Shown: one piece after another, positions 54,692 to 63,789 of the stretch
Layout of the letters: every line of letters begins with the position of its first letter
Position numbering within the stretch: position 1 is the stretch's first letter
NCBI RefSeq assembly: GCF_011947265.1
Contig: NZ_JAATHD010000003.1
Location: forward strand, 496,001-560,000
DNA: 64,000 nucleotides
Source: Paenibacillus sp. HB172176
GTDB lineage: Bacteria; Bacillota; Bacilli; Paenibacillales; Paenibacillaceae
Direction of reading: 5' to 3'
The notes under the pieces: model-generated
What the model was told of the DNA's origin: nothing
The model's input: only the letters and a program-made list of their open reading frames with translations
Databases searched by the model: none
Program-made: the position numbers and the translations under genes

Positions 54692-55075
54692 CTAAGTTGC
54701 AATCGTTGTCGTCGAGTCCGGCGCGAAGTTGATGACTTCAAGCACGACGGGGGAGCCAATGAGAATGGATGACAGTCCTGCGGGAACATCGATTGCGAGG
54801 GAACCGACTCCCGTCGCGCCTGCTGTATAGGTGGAGATATCCTGCATTTGCATAACGCCGTTGATGTAAACATTGAATAAGCTGTTGCCTGAGGATAACG
54901 CGGGAAGCTCAGTGACTGCAGTTCCGGAATCATCGAAGAAATCGGCGGCATCAATGGTTAATGTAGCGCCTGGTGCGGTAATTGTTGTCGTAACAAAAAA
55001 GAATCTTTCGGGCGTCGGCGTCGTCTCCGTCGTGGTAGTGGCTGTTACCAGCAATTTCATTAATTCCAAGGCCAT
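54692..55075 (-). CDS. DUF4183 family protein, 127 aa
   Basis: Small beta-rich protein of the DUF4183 type found in spore-forming Bacilli, with the mark LFNVYINGVMQMQDISTYT and a Thr-rich N-terminal segment. ATG 55075 has GAGGAGGG seven bases upstream; the frame extends to 55126 without a ribosome site. It lies just downstream of a second DUF4183 gene of identical length on the same strand. The family's function is not established; spore-surface association is inferred. Confidence 0.82.
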   Translation of the reverse strand: MALELMKLLVTATTTTETTPTPERFFFVTTTITAPGATLTIDAADFFDDSGTAVTELPALSSGNSLFNVYINGVMQMQDISTYTAGATGVGSLAIDVPAGLSSILIGSPVVLEVINFAPDSTTTIAT

Positions 55076-55161
55076 GTATAAACCCTCCTCTAGTTTGTAC
55101 TTCATAATTACTATATTCGAAATCATAGAGGAAGGCAGGGTGTTTCGCAGGGTTAATCTAT

Positions 55162-55545
55162 CTAAATTCTTTTTCTGTTCCCTTTTGCCGCAAAGCGCAC
55201 AAACTCCAGAATAATTGTTGTGCCCGAAGCAATTTGCTGATCTGTCGCAGCTAACTCTAACGCTTCGGGATTGATGTCATAGAGACCCCCCTCCTGCATA
55301 ACGCCGTTAATAAATAAATTGACGTAACCGTTTCTTGCAACAAGAGGGAAAGAAGAAATCTTATTGCCGTCGTCATCATTGAAATGATGGGAAGGAAGGC
55401 AAGCTCCGTTCGCCAAATGCAAAATGTTCGGGGAAATGTAGAAATATCTGTTCACAATCGGTCGAACGCAGAGCTTGATTGCCGTTCTGCGACGGCATCT
55501 TTTCTTTCCGGCTTTGATTCTTTTTTGACGCTTCTTCAAACGCAT
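55162..55545 (-). CDS. DUF4183 family protein with basic N-terminus, 127 aa
   Basis: Second DUF4183 protein, marked by VNLFINGVMQEGGLYDI and a terminal TTIILEFVRFA. It differs by a strongly basic first 25 residues (RLKKRQKRIKAGKKRCRRR). ATG 55545 has GGAGG nine bases upstream; the longer frame to 55608 has no ribosome site. The two copies are 86 bases apart in the same direction, probably an old tandem duplication. Confidence 0.8.
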   Translation of the reverse strand: MRLKKRQKRIKAGKKRCRRRTAIKLCVRPIVNRYFYISPNILHLANGACLPSHHFNDDDGNKISSFPLVARNGYVNLFINGVMQEGGLYDINPEALELAATDQQIASGTTIILEFVRFAAKGNRKRI

Positions 55546-55665
55546 GAGGGTCATCCTCCAGCAAATAACATTCTGCCTCATCATATGAAGTTTCTTCCTT
55601 GTCGGCAAGGGACATAGACCCGGCTGTGCATCGTATATGAAAGTCTGTCTGCATCAGCCAGGAGT

Positions 55666-56544
55666 CTATCGCGAGAATTGTTTTCGGAAAGCAGTAGGAG
55701 ACAGACCGATTTTCTTCGTCATGCAAGAGGTGAAGTAGGCTGCGCTGTCATAGCCTACTTGCTCTGCGATTGCGCCTATCGTCCACTCGGTTTTGAGGAG
55801 CAGCAGCTTGGCTTGCTCCAGACGGTAAGCGTTCCAATATTGGCCGGGCGTCATGCCGTACACCTGCTTCATGCATCTTGAGATATAGTTGTAATGGAAG
55901 TTCAGCTCGGCAGCCATCGCATTCCCCGATATCGCTTCCCGATAATTGTTCTTGATATATGCTTCGGCTTTCTCTGCGAGTGCGACGACCGGGCTTGCGA
56001 ACGCTTCGTTCTGCCGCATGTCCATCATTCGCAGAAGCTCCTCGAAGGCTTGCTGCTGTGTCCAGAAAGCGCTTGACTGCGGCTCGCCGGCCGAGCGATT
56101 CATTCTTCTCGCGAGCTGATAGGCCTGCTCCGGATAGGGCAAAGTCCATTGCTTTCGAATCGTCAACGCATAGGGCGCAGTAAGGAATTTGGCAGCATGA
56201 GCCTCATGATGGAAGGATGAATGCTCCTCGCAAGATTGCAGCCATTCGCCCAAGACGTGGAAATGGACCCAATAGAATACGGTTTCCATCTCGCAGGGCT
56301 TGACGGAGTAGTGAGTGCCGTCAGGCATAAGCAGCAGCGTTTCTCCACTTGAAAGCGACCAAGAATGCTCCTCTTCTCCGATATACAAGCAGCCGGATTC
56401 CACAATAAGCAAATCGAATACGCCAAGCTGCTTTCGGCTTGGATGCAGGTCTCCCGCTCCATAGCGCGTTTCCCCGCTTTCGAGATAATACGGCATGGGC
56501 GGAGCAGCCATATAGACGCGTTCAGGGGTTTGCGGCGTCGTCAT
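55666..56544 (-). CDS. AraC-family regulator with cupin-type sensor domain, 292 aa
   Basis: Soluble regulator. The cupin part reads GVFDLLIVESGCLYIGEEEHSW and LSSGETLLLMPDGTHY. The C-terminal part carries AAELNFHYNYISRCMKQVYGMTPGQYW and IAEQVGYDSAAYFTSCMTKKIGLSPTAFRK. It diverges from the GH127 gene at 56680 across a 135-base gap and is its likely regulator. GGATGGGG is the ribosome site before ATG 56544. Confidence 0.9.
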   Translation of the reverse strand: MTTPQTPERVYMAAPPMPYYLESGETRYGAGDLHPSRKQLGVFDLLIVESGCLYIGEEEHSWSLSSGETLLLMPDGTHYSVKPCEMETVFYWVHFHVLGEWLQSCEEHSSFHHEAHAAKFLTAPYALTIRKQWTLPYPEQAYQLARRMNRSAGEPQSSAFWTQQQAFEELLRMMDMRQNEAFASPVVALAEKAEAYIKNNYREAISGNAMAAELNFHYNYISRCMKQVYGMTPGQYWNAYRLEQAKLLLLKTEWTIGAIAEQVGYDSAAYFTSCMTKKIGLSPTAFRKQFSR

Positions 56545-56679
56545 CGAATCCCCATCCTTTTGTGTGATATTTTATAAGAAATTGGTTGATATCCTTAATC
56601 GATCAGCTACATTATAGCGTATACAATAAAGCTATTCAGTATGAAATTTCACAATTCAAGAATGGAGTGAGCGAAAGAT

Positions 56680-58656
56680 ATGAACAACATGGCAATGAGC
56701 GGCGCTGCCAAGCCCGTTTCTCTGAATCAAACGCATATTCAAGATTCCTTCTGGACCTATTACAAGGAGCTTGTTCGCGATGTAGTCGTTCCTTATCAAT
56801 GGGAGGCGCTTAATGATGCGGTGGAGGGCGCGGAGCGAAGCGGAGCCGTCCGTAATTTCAAGATAGCGGCGGGCATGGAGCAAGGAGAGTTCTACGGCTT
56901 TGTTTTTCAGGATACCGATGTGGCGAAATGGCTGGAGGCGGTCGCCTACCTGCTTAAGGACAAACGCGACAGCGAGCTGGAGAAGCAAGCGGATGAGATG
57001 ATTGCCATCATTGGCAAGGCGCAGCATGCGGATGGCTATTTGAATACCTACTTTACGGTCAAAGCTCCCGAGGCCAGATATACGAATCTGGCGGAATGTC
57101 ACGAGCTGTATACCGCAGGACATATGATCGAAGCGGGAGTTGCCTATTATGACGCGACCGGCAAGTGCGAGCTGCTGGATATTGTCATTCGATTGGCCGA
57201 TCATATTGCGAATATTTTCGGCGATGAGGAGGGGCAGATCGCCGGTTATGACGGACATCAGGAAATCGAGCTTGCCTTGATGAAGCTGTACGAAGCGACA
57301 GGGAATAAGAAGTATCTCGCCTCAAGCTCCTACTTTATCAATAAGCGCGGTGCGCAGCCAAGCTTCTTTGAAGAAGAGGCGGATCGGAGAGGAAGAACAT
57401 CCATCTGGAGCAAAGAGGATATTCGCATTAATCCCGCTTACTTTCAGGCGCATCTTCCGGTGCGGGAGCAATCGGTTGCGACCGGGCATGCCGTACGGGT
57501 TGTTTATATGCTCGCCGGGATGGCGGATGTGGCCCGTGAGACCGGAGACGACTCGCTGCTTGCTGCTTGCCGCGCGCTTTGGAGCAATATTGTGGAGAAG
57601 CAGATGTATGTTACGGGCGGGATAGGCTCGATGGCTTCCGGCGAAGCCTTCTCCGTCGATTACGATCTGCCGAGCGATACGGCCTACGCGGAGACATGTG
57701 CATCCATCGGCCTGATCTTCGCGGCCCATCGCATGCTGCAACTAGAGCTTAAGAGCGGTTATGCAGAAGCGATGGAAAGAGCGCTGTATAACACGGTCAT
57801 ATCGGGCATGTCGCGCGACGGGAAGAGATTCTTCTATGTGAATCCGCTGGAAGTCGCGCCCGGGGTATGCGAGGGGCATAACCACAACTTCAACCATGTC
57901 AAGCCCGTGCGTCAAGAATGGTTCGGCTGCGCCTGCTGTCCTCCGAATATTGCCAGATTGCTCGCATCGCTTGAGCAATACGTGTACTCGGTGAACGAAA
58001 CCGCCGTCTACGCACATCTCTATATCGGCGGTCAGGCAAGCTTGTCGGTTAAAGGAGCCCAGGTAGAGCTTCGGCAGGTCAGCGGTCTGCCTTGGGAGGG
58101 GAATGTGCGCTTCGAATTGTCTGTGGAGCAGCCTGTAACATTCGCGATGGCATTCCGCAAGCCCGATTGGTGTCCGCGTGTTGCGATCAGAGTGAACGGG
58201 GAGAAGCTTGAATGCAGCGAGCCTGGAGCGGATGGCTATATCATTGTAGAACGATTATGGACGACGGGAGACGTGGCGGAGCTGGAGCTCGAGATGCCGG
58301 TGCTGCGAATGAGAAGTCACCCGAATGTCCGGGAGACCCGGGGGAAGGTCGCGCTGCAGCGCGGACCGCTTGTGTATTGCGCGGAAGAAGCGGACAACGG
58401 ATCAGGTCTGGGCGGATTGATGCTCCCCGTTGGCGCGAAGCTTCAGACCTTCTTCGAGGACAGCTTGCTTGGGGGCCTGCAAGTCATTGAAGCGGAGGCC
58501 TCTCGCATGCGGGAAGCGACGCGGTGGGAATCGGAGCTTTACCGCGCGGACAGGGAGCCGTCTCTGCAGCCGGAACGAATTCGCTTCATTCCGTATTACG
58601 CTTGGGCCAATCGCGGCAAAGGCGAGATGGCCGTATGGCTCAAAGAGAGGCTTTAG
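56680..58656 (+). CDS. GH127 beta-L-arabinofuranosidase, 658 aa
   Basis: Removes beta-L-arabinofuranose from oligosaccharides. The (alpha/alpha)6 barrel carries the zinc-thiolate active site of GH127: Glu338 and Cys340 in YAETCAS, and Cys417, Cys419 and Cys420 in GCACCPPN. These positions nearly equal those of the characterised HypBA1 enzyme (Glu338, Cys340, Cys417, Cys418). YTNLAECHELYTAGHMIEA is another family mark. A beta-sandwich region completes the protein. No signal peptide, so it acts inside the cell. Start ATG 56680 has a weak ribosome site (GAGTGAG); ATG 56689 or 56695 are alternatives. The neighbouring AraC gene probably controls it. Confidence 0.93.
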   Translation: MNNMAMSGAAKPVSLNQTHIQDSFWTYYKELVRDVVVPYQWEALNDAVEGAERSGAVRNFKIAAGMEQGEFYGFVFQDTDVAKWLEAVAYLLKDKRDSELEKQADEMIAIIGKAQHADGYLNTYFTVKAPEARYTNLAECHELYTAGHMIEAGVAYYDATGKCELLDIVIRLADHIANIFGDEEGQIAGYDGHQEIELALMKLYEATGNKKYLASSSYFINKRGAQPSFFEEEADRRGRTSIWSKEDIRINPAYFQAHLPVREQSVATGHAVRVVYMLAGMADVARETGDDSLLAACRALWSNIVEKQMYVTGGIGSMASGEAFSVDYDLPSDTAYAETCASIGLIFAAHRMLQLELKSGYAEAMERALYNTVISGMSRDGKRFFYVNPLEVAPGVCEGHNHNFNHVKPVRQEWFGCACCPPNIARLLASLEQYVYSVNETAVYAHLYIGGQASLSVKGAQVELRQVSGLPWEGNVRFELSVEQPVTFAMAFRKPDWCPRVAIRVNGEKLECSEPGADGYIIVERLWTTGDVAELELEMPVLRMRSHPNVRETRGKVALQRGPLVYCAEEADNGSGLGGLMLPVGAKLQTFFEDSLLGGLQVIEAEASRMREATRWESELYRADREPSLQPERIRFIPYYAWANRGKGEMAVWLKERL

Positions 58657-58738
58657 TCCCGGCGAACGGGGCTCTAAGCCATTCACTCCTGCAGCAGTTC
58701 TAAGCTTCGTTCATGTGCGCATACCTTTAAATTAGTCG

Positions 58739-58767
58739 TTTACCCATTTATTCATCTATGTTATCAT
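58739..58767 (+). promoter_or_regulatory. Candidate sigma-A promoter for the DUF975 gene
   Basis: TTTACC, a 17-base spacer and TATCAT lie 45 bases before ATG 58812 (4 of 6 and 5 of 6 consensus matches). Confidence 0.5.
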
Positions 58768-58811
58768 CAATTGGGTATTAGGAACTATATTACATTTAAG
58801 GGAGCAATCAA

Positions 58812-59450
58812 ATGAACGGGATTTTAAGCAGATCGGAACTGCGAGCCGCGGCTCGGGAAAGCTTGTTCGGCAATTGGGGCAAATCAATTGCAGTGTTTTT
58901 AATTTATGTAGCAATAACCATTTCTTTAGGTTTTATTCCTTTTTTTGGTCAGCTCGTACTCATTCTTATCACAGGGGTTTTCACTCTTGGAATGGCTCTT
59001 TATTTCATCCGACTGGCAAGGGGGGAAGATCCTTCCGTAAGCTCTCTGTTCGAAGGATTTGAGAGATTCGTCAAGGTGTTCTTACTTACTTTGCTTATGG
59101 GAATTTTTACGTTGCTCTGGTCGCTCTTATTCATTATTCCAGGCATTATTGCAGGCTACCGCTATTCGCAAGCTTATTACATTTTAATCGATAATCCGGA
59201 TATAAGCGCTCTTGAAGCGATTCGCAGAAGCAAGGAGATGATGGCCGGCCACAAATGGCGCTACTTCGTGCTGCAGCTGTCTTTCATAGGCTGGTATTTG
59301 CTTTGCATGCTGACTCTGGGCATTGGCGCGCTTTGGCTTGCTCCTTACATGGCGGCTACGAACGCGCATTTCTATGAAAATCTTAGACATTGCAACGGCT
59401 CGTTCGGCATTGCGCCGCCGCCGGATTCACTTGGCATCTACCCGTCTTAA
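58812..59450 (+). CDS. DUF975 family membrane protein, 212 aa
   Basis: Integral membrane protein with about four to five hydrophobic segments. It has the DUF975 marks at the N-terminus (SRSELRAAARESLFGNWG), the GLFEGFERFVKVF-like middle part and a PGIIAGYRYSQAYYILIDNPDISALEAIRRSKEMM region. Function is not established in the family. AAGGGAG lies upstream of ATG 58812. Its last four bases overlap the stop of the convergent AraC gene. It seems unrelated to sugar use. Confidence 0.85.
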   Translation: MNGILSRSELRAAARESLFGNWGKSIAVFLIYVAITISLGFIPFFGQLVLILITGVFTLGMALYFIRLARGEDPSVSSLFEGFERFVKVFLLTLLMGIFTLLWSLLFIIPGIIAGYRYSQAYYILIDNPDISALEAIRRSKEMMAGHKWRYFVLQLSFIGWYLLCMLTLGIGALWLAPYMAATNAHFYENLRHCNGSFGIAPPPDSLGIYPS

Positions 59451-60250
59451 AGCTGCAAATTCGCCATGTCGATAAGGGTGCCGCCCGCTATGAAGTCGGT
59501 GGGCGACATCCTGCAATGCTTCTTGAACACCCGGAAGAAATAAGAGGTGTCGTAGTATCCCAGATGCTGGGCGATATTCGTGACGGACATATCGGAGAAG
59601 AGGAGCAGATTGCAGGCTTCCATCACTCTAAGCTGATGCATGTAAGGAATGGGCGAATAGCCGTACACCTCCTTGAACAACGCGCTGGTGTAATTGGGTG
59701 AACGATTAATAAGCCCTGCAAGCTGCTCGATCTCGATGGCTTCGCGATAATGCTCGTGCAAATAGGCTTCAATTATCTCGGCATTCCGGATACGATTAGG
59801 CTTTAAATCCGGCTTCTCGAGCTCGCGGGCAAGCTGGCTGAACAGCTCCAGAAGGACAGCTCCGCATAAAATTTCTCTAAAGCTCTTCGATCCCCGCATT
59901 TCCTCGAACAATCTGACGCATTGGCTTTCCGTATATTGCAGGCTCCTCACTTTGCTCTTCAACCATTCCGTGCTGTCGATGAAAGGAATTCCGGACGGGC
60001 TCGCTGCGTCCCTTTGAAACAGGACGGTATATTTGCGATGCGTTCTTCCGTCCGCATTCCTGCCGCTTCTCACGGTTCCTTCAGGAATATAGAGGAAATC
60101 GCCTTCTTCCGCCACTATACTCTGCCCGTTCATCTCATACCGTACCTCGCCTTCCATAACCAGCACGAACACATTATAAGCAATTCGTTCGAGCGGTGTT
60201 CGCCAATTCGGAATATGGCGATCATCGTTGACATGGTGAATGTGGAACAT
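59447..60250 (-). CDS. AraC-family regulator with cupin-type sensor domain, 267 aa
   Basis: Soluble regulator. The cupin region reads NVFVLVMEGEVRYEMNG and EEGDFLYIPEGTV. The C-terminal part carries LAGLINRSPNYTSALFKEVYG and IAQHLGYYDTSYFFRVFKK, ending MSPTDFI. ATG 60250 has GAGGAG nine bases upstream; the frame extends to 60307 without one. It diverges from the sulfatase gene and is its likely specific regulator. Confidence 0.9.
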   Translation of the reverse strand: MFHIHHVNDDRHIPNWRTPLERIAYNVFVLVMEGEVRYEMNGQSIVAEEGDFLYIPEGTVRSGRNADGRTHRKYTVLFQRDAASPSGIPFIDSTEWLKSKVRSLQYTESQCVRLFEEMRGSKSFREILCGAVLLELFSQLARELEKPDLKPNRIRNAEIIEAYLHEHYREAIEIEQLAGLINRSPNYTSALFKEVYGYSPIPYMHQLRVMEACNLLLFSDMSVTNIAQHLGYYDTSYFFRVFKKHCRMSPTDFIAGGTLIDMANLQL

Positions 60251-60306
60251 GATGCTCACTCCTCGAAAGTGGAATAGAATTATACATGGGATACTTGAAT
60301 CGTACA

Positions 60307-60336
60307 TAGACAGTTGAAAGCGCGATCTTCTACAAT
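60307..60336 (+). promoter_or_regulatory. Sulfatase promoter with a cre-like site inside the spacer
   Basis: TAGACA (60307-60312), an 18-base spacer and TACAAT (60331-60336) each match 5 of 6 consensus bases. TGAAAGCGCGATCT (60315-60328) within the spacer matches TGWAARCGYTWNCW with one mismatch. CcpA bound there would block RNA polymerase directly. Confidence 0.6.
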
Positions 60337-60403
60337 GAAGTAATGAATCTACGATGAGCCGCCGTCTTGGCGCGCATCGAAATTGAGAGGAGATATCTTC
60401 ATT

Positions 60404-61870
60404 ATGAGAGTATTGTTGCTGGATTTGGATTCAACGAAGCCCGCCCACCTGGGCTGCTACGGCTATCATCGCAACACTTCCCCGAATATAGACAGGATTG
60501 CATCCGAGGGTGTTCGTTTTGATAACTATTATACATCTGACGCGCCATGCTTTCCATCCCGTACGGCGCTTATGACGGGAAGGTTCGGGATTCACAACGG
60601 CGTGGTCGGACATGGAGGAACGGCTGCCGACGTTCGGCATGACGGCGAGAGCCGGAGCTTCAGATCGACGCTGGACACCGAGAGCTTCCCGTCACTGTTC
60701 CGGCAGGCCGGGCTGCGAACGACGCTGGTCAGCCCTTTCGGAGAGCGGCATTCCGCTTATACGTTCTACGCCGGCTTCAATGAAATGCATAATACCGGCG
60801 GCGGAGGCATGGAATCGGCCGAAGAGGTTACGCCGACCGTCCTGGATTGGATCGACCGCAACGCGGACAAGGACGACTGGTTCCTCTATGTGAATTATTG
60901 GGATCCGCATACGCCTTATCGCGCTCCTGAAGCGTTCGGCAATCCGTTCAAGGACGAGCCTCTTCCGGCGTGGTGCGACGACGAGACGCTGGAGAAGCAT
61001 AAGAAGAAGGTCGGACCGCACAGCGTTCATGAGATTAACATGTACAACAGCGACACTTCCGAGCGCTTCCCGAGACATCCCGGCGAGATTGCTTCCATGG
61101 ACGATATGCGCTCGATGATTGACGGCTATGATTGCGGCATCCGTTTTATGGACGACAATATCGGAATGATCTTCTCCCAGCTTGAGAAGAAGGGCTTGTT
61201 GGATGATTTAATTATCATCATTACGGCGGATCATGGCGAGAATGTCGGAGAGCTTGGCATATACGGCGAGCATGGCACAGCCGACAACGGCACCTGCCGC
61301 ATTCCGATGATCATTCGCTGGCCGGGCATGCAATCCGGCGCCGTGGACAAAGGCTTGCATTATCACCTGGACCTTTTGCCTACGATAGCCGAAATGCTGG
61401 GCAAGCAGCCGCAAGCAAGCTGGGACGGCCAGAGCTACGCGAGCGTGCTGAAGACCGGCGAGGACGCGGGCCGCGATTACCTGGTCGTCTCCCAATGCGC
61501 GCATGTGTGCCAGCGCAGCGTAAGATTCGGAGATTATATGTATATTCGCACCTATCATGACGGTTATCATCTGTTCGATCGAGAGATGCTGTTCAACCTC
61601 GCTGAGGATTACCTTGAGCAGTTCAATCTCGCGGAGGAGAGGCCGGAGCTGGTGCGCGAAGCGGTCTATCTCTTGAATGAATGGCATGACGAGATGATGG
61701 CGAGCATGCCGCATGACGTGGATCCGTTATGGACGGTAATCAAGGAAGGCGGACCGTTCCATGCGAAGGGGCATCTGCCGGCCTATGTCGAGCGTCTCAA
61801 GCAGACGGGGAGAGAAGCGGCGGTGCCCGAGTTAATGAGTCGACATCCGCGCGAATTCGCCAAGCAATAA
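60404..61870 (+). CDS. Cys-type sulfatase, 488 aa
   Basis: Type I sulfatase that cleaves sulfate esters. The N-terminal metal ligands (LLDLDSTKP, Asp7 and Asp9) and the signature CFPSRTALMTG are present, in which Cys49 must be converted to formylglycine for activity. Later marks are YVNYWDPHTPY, IITADHGENVGELGIYGEHG and WPGMQSG. No signal peptide, so it is cytoplasmic, like many in Paenibacilli. ATG 60404 has GAGAGGAG eleven bases upstream. It diverges from the AraC gene at 59447-60250. No functional maturase is encoded in the window. The substrate, sulfated sugar or another ester, is not determined by sequence. Confidence 0.9.
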   Translation: MRVLLLDLDSTKPAHLGCYGYHRNTSPNIDRIASEGVRFDNYYTSDAPCFPSRTALMTGRFGIHNGVVGHGGTAADVRHDGESRSFRSTLDTESFPSLFRQAGLRTTLVSPFGERHSAYTFYAGFNEMHNTGGGGMESAEEVTPTVLDWIDRNADKDDWFLYVNYWDPHTPYRAPEAFGNPFKDEPLPAWCDDETLEKHKKKVGPHSVHEINMYNSDTSERFPRHPGEIASMDDMRSMIDGYDCGIRFMDDNIGMIFSQLEKKGLLDDLIIIITADHGENVGELGIYGEHGTADNGTCRIPMIIRWPGMQSGAVDKGLHYHLDLLPTIAEMLGKQPQASWDGQSYASVLKTGEDAGRDYLVVSQCAHVCQRSVRFGDYMYIRTYHDGYHLFDREMLFNLAEDYLEQFNLAEERPELVREAVYLLNEWHDEMMASMPHDVDPLWTVIKEGGPFHAKGHLPAYVERLKQTGREAAVPELMSRHPREFAKQ

Positions 61871-61875
61871 TAAGC

Positions 61876-61923
61876 CAAGAAACCTTCGGATTCGCCGTCA
61901 AAAGCGATTCTGAAGGTTTCTTG
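61876..61923. terminator. Terminator between sulfatase and SLH-GH18 genes
   Basis: CAAGAAACCTTC pairs with GAAGGTTTCTTG over 12 bp, leaving a 24-base loop, between two convergent stops. It can serve both strands. Confidence 0.75.
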
Positions 61924-61937
61924 TTTGAGGCAGCCTT

Positions 61938-63569
61938 CTAAGCTGGCGAGGATGCCTGCTCTTGTTCAATCAAGCTCCAATCCTCCGCTGTAAGGTTGCC
62001 CATATGCCATAGAGATACGCCCTTTAAGCCGTAATAGTTGGCGAGCCACAGCTTCTTCGCAATGCTCTTCGTATCCTCGTACAAAATTTCATGCGCTTCC
62101 TGGCCATTCTGATACGTGATTTTGTTCAAGAAGGAAGGAAGCTCTACCGTCTGAGACACGCCTGGCTGCTTCAATCGACTTTCCACATCGGCAATTTTGG
62201 GCTTGTATAGCGTTGTTTCTCCATCAATCGTTACCCACTGATTCGCTTGCTTCGAAATGCCGAGAACAAGCTTCTCCTTCGGCACGAAAGCGAGCGCGTG
62301 AACAACCGCTTCATTCACAAGCGGAAGCGGCGCTGAAGGCAGCCTGCTGTCGCCATGTGTATAATCATAGGCCATCAGAATGACTTCATCGGCTGCCTTG
62401 CCAATGCCGGCCAGGTCATACCCCTTGTAATAATCCGCAGGAGGGACGGTAACAGTCAAAGTCAAATCTCCCAGTTGCTCCTTCAAATCCTGGACGAAGG
62501 CAAGAAAGCCCGCTTTGCTCTCCTCCCCGCGAAGCCCCTCGAAATCCAGGTTAATGCCCGTAAAGCCGAATTCGGGATCCTCCGCCGTGACGAGCACCGA
62601 ATCGATAAACGCTTGACGCGCGTCAAGATCATTCACGAACGCCTTCAGGTTCTCGTCGCTGTAATAGATCATCAGCTCTTTGCCAATGCCGGCATCCTCC
62701 GCTGCAGCCAAAGGTTCTTCGTAGCCCTGAGGCAGCTTATATTCGGTTGTCGCGAGATCAAGGCTGGCAGCCCCGTTCTCGTCATAGTCCATATGCGACC
62801 AGCCGAACGCGACATTCGTCAGATCCTCCATATGCGAAACGGCGGAATAGGAGCTGATCGCGTAATAGCCCGTGAATGCCAGCTTCTGCGCTGTCGTCTC
62901 CAGATTAATCAGTCGATAGAAGACGGCGGCGGCTTGCTTGCGAATCAGAGGTTCTGCGGGGGAGAAGCCGCTCGGCTCGCCCTGCATAATGCCCAGCTTC
63001 ACGCAATAGTAGAGATAAGGCAGCAGCTTCTGATCGATTTGGGCGCCGTCCTGAAAAACGGTTTTCCCGGCTTCCAGCTTCCAACCGGTCGATAACCACT
63101 CCTCGCGAACCGCTGCCGGCTCCTTCTCCAACAAGTAGTTGCCGATCAGCGCGGCCATTTCTTCTCTCGTAATCGTCTGCTCTGGGAGGAATCTATCATT
63201 CCGGTCGATAAGGAAATCGATCCAATGATGCTCATAAGCGGCGGCAATATAAGGGGCGGACCAGCGATCGGTGCTGACGTCGGCCATGCTTCCGCCGGAA
63301 GCGGACGCCGTTTCGAGCTTGGCGGTGGAGACGAGCAGCTTGACGACAGCTTCCCGGGTCAGGGAGCCGTCGGGATGAAAGACGCCGCCGGGATATCCGT
63401 CAATAATGCCGAGCGCGGACAAGGAATAGATGGATTCGGTCGCGTAATCATTGAGCTCGACATCCTTGAAGGCGGCAAGCTGAGCCTGATAGGCATCTAC
63501 GGGTGCAGACAGGGACAGCGTGACCGCAATGGATGCGGGCATGGCGATGGAAAGTATTTTTTTCAACAT
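61938..63569 (-). CDS. SLH-anchored GH18-family protein, 543 aa
   Basis: Exported wall protein. A signal peptide (about 1-26, ending PVDAYQA) is followed by three SLH repeats (about 30-230: FHPDGSLTREAVVKLL, FLPEQTITREEMAALI, FSPAEPLIRKQAAAVF). The GH18 barrel comes next (about 235-540) with the family catalytic motif FTGINLDFEGL (Asp342, Glu344), LTVTVPPADYY, VILMAYDYTHGD and GVSLWHMGN. The closest style is spore-germination or cortex-type GH18 such as YaaH, acting on N-acetylglucosamine polymers. Putting SLH first and enzyme last is the reverse of the two large SLH proteins here. ATG 63569 has AAGGAAT upstream. Confidence 0.9.
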   Translation of the reverse strand: MLKKILSIAMPASIAVTLSLSAPVDAYQAQLAAFKDVELNDYATESIYSLSALGIIDGYPGGVFHPDGSLTREAVVKLLVSTAKLETASASGGSMADVSTDRWSAPYIAAAYEHHWIDFLIDRNDRFLPEQTITREEMAALIGNYLLEKEPAAVREEWLSTGWKLEAGKTVFQDGAQIDQKLLPYLYYCVKLGIMQGEPSGFSPAEPLIRKQAAAVFYRLINLETTAQKLAFTGYYAISSYSAVSHMEDLTNVAFGWSHMDYDENGAASLDLATTEYKLPQGYEEPLAAAEDAGIGKELMIYYSDENLKAFVNDLDARQAFIDSVLVTAEDPEFGFTGINLDFEGLRGEESKAGFLAFVQDLKEQLGDLTLTVTVPPADYYKGYDLAGIGKAADEVILMAYDYTHGDSRLPSAPLPLVNEAVVHALAFVPKEKLVLGISKQANQWVTIDGETTLYKPKIADVESRLKQPGVSQTVELPSFLNKITYQNGQEAHEILYEDTKSIAKKLWLANYYGLKGVSLWHMGNLTAEDWSLIEQEQASSPA

Positions 63570-63789
63570 GGATAATTCCTTCTTACTTATTCAAATCTTC
63601 CGCAGGCACAATATTCTGGCATTCTAGTACTCTATTAATCTCTCGTATGTCGTAAGAAAGAGTATTCCAATTTACTATTATATAGGAAAAATATTGGGAA
63701 TGCGAAATTGACAGAGCGGCATGAAAGGTTAATGAAGCGACTTCGGCCGCATACAATAGAACAAAAGCCTAGAGCGGGGAGTTGGCGGC

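Noticed and set aside
62355..63095. 246-codon + strand frame opposite the SLH-GH18 gene
   Set aside because: Antisense shadow in GC-rich sequence; no start signal, and the opposite strand has clear SLH and GH18 motifs.
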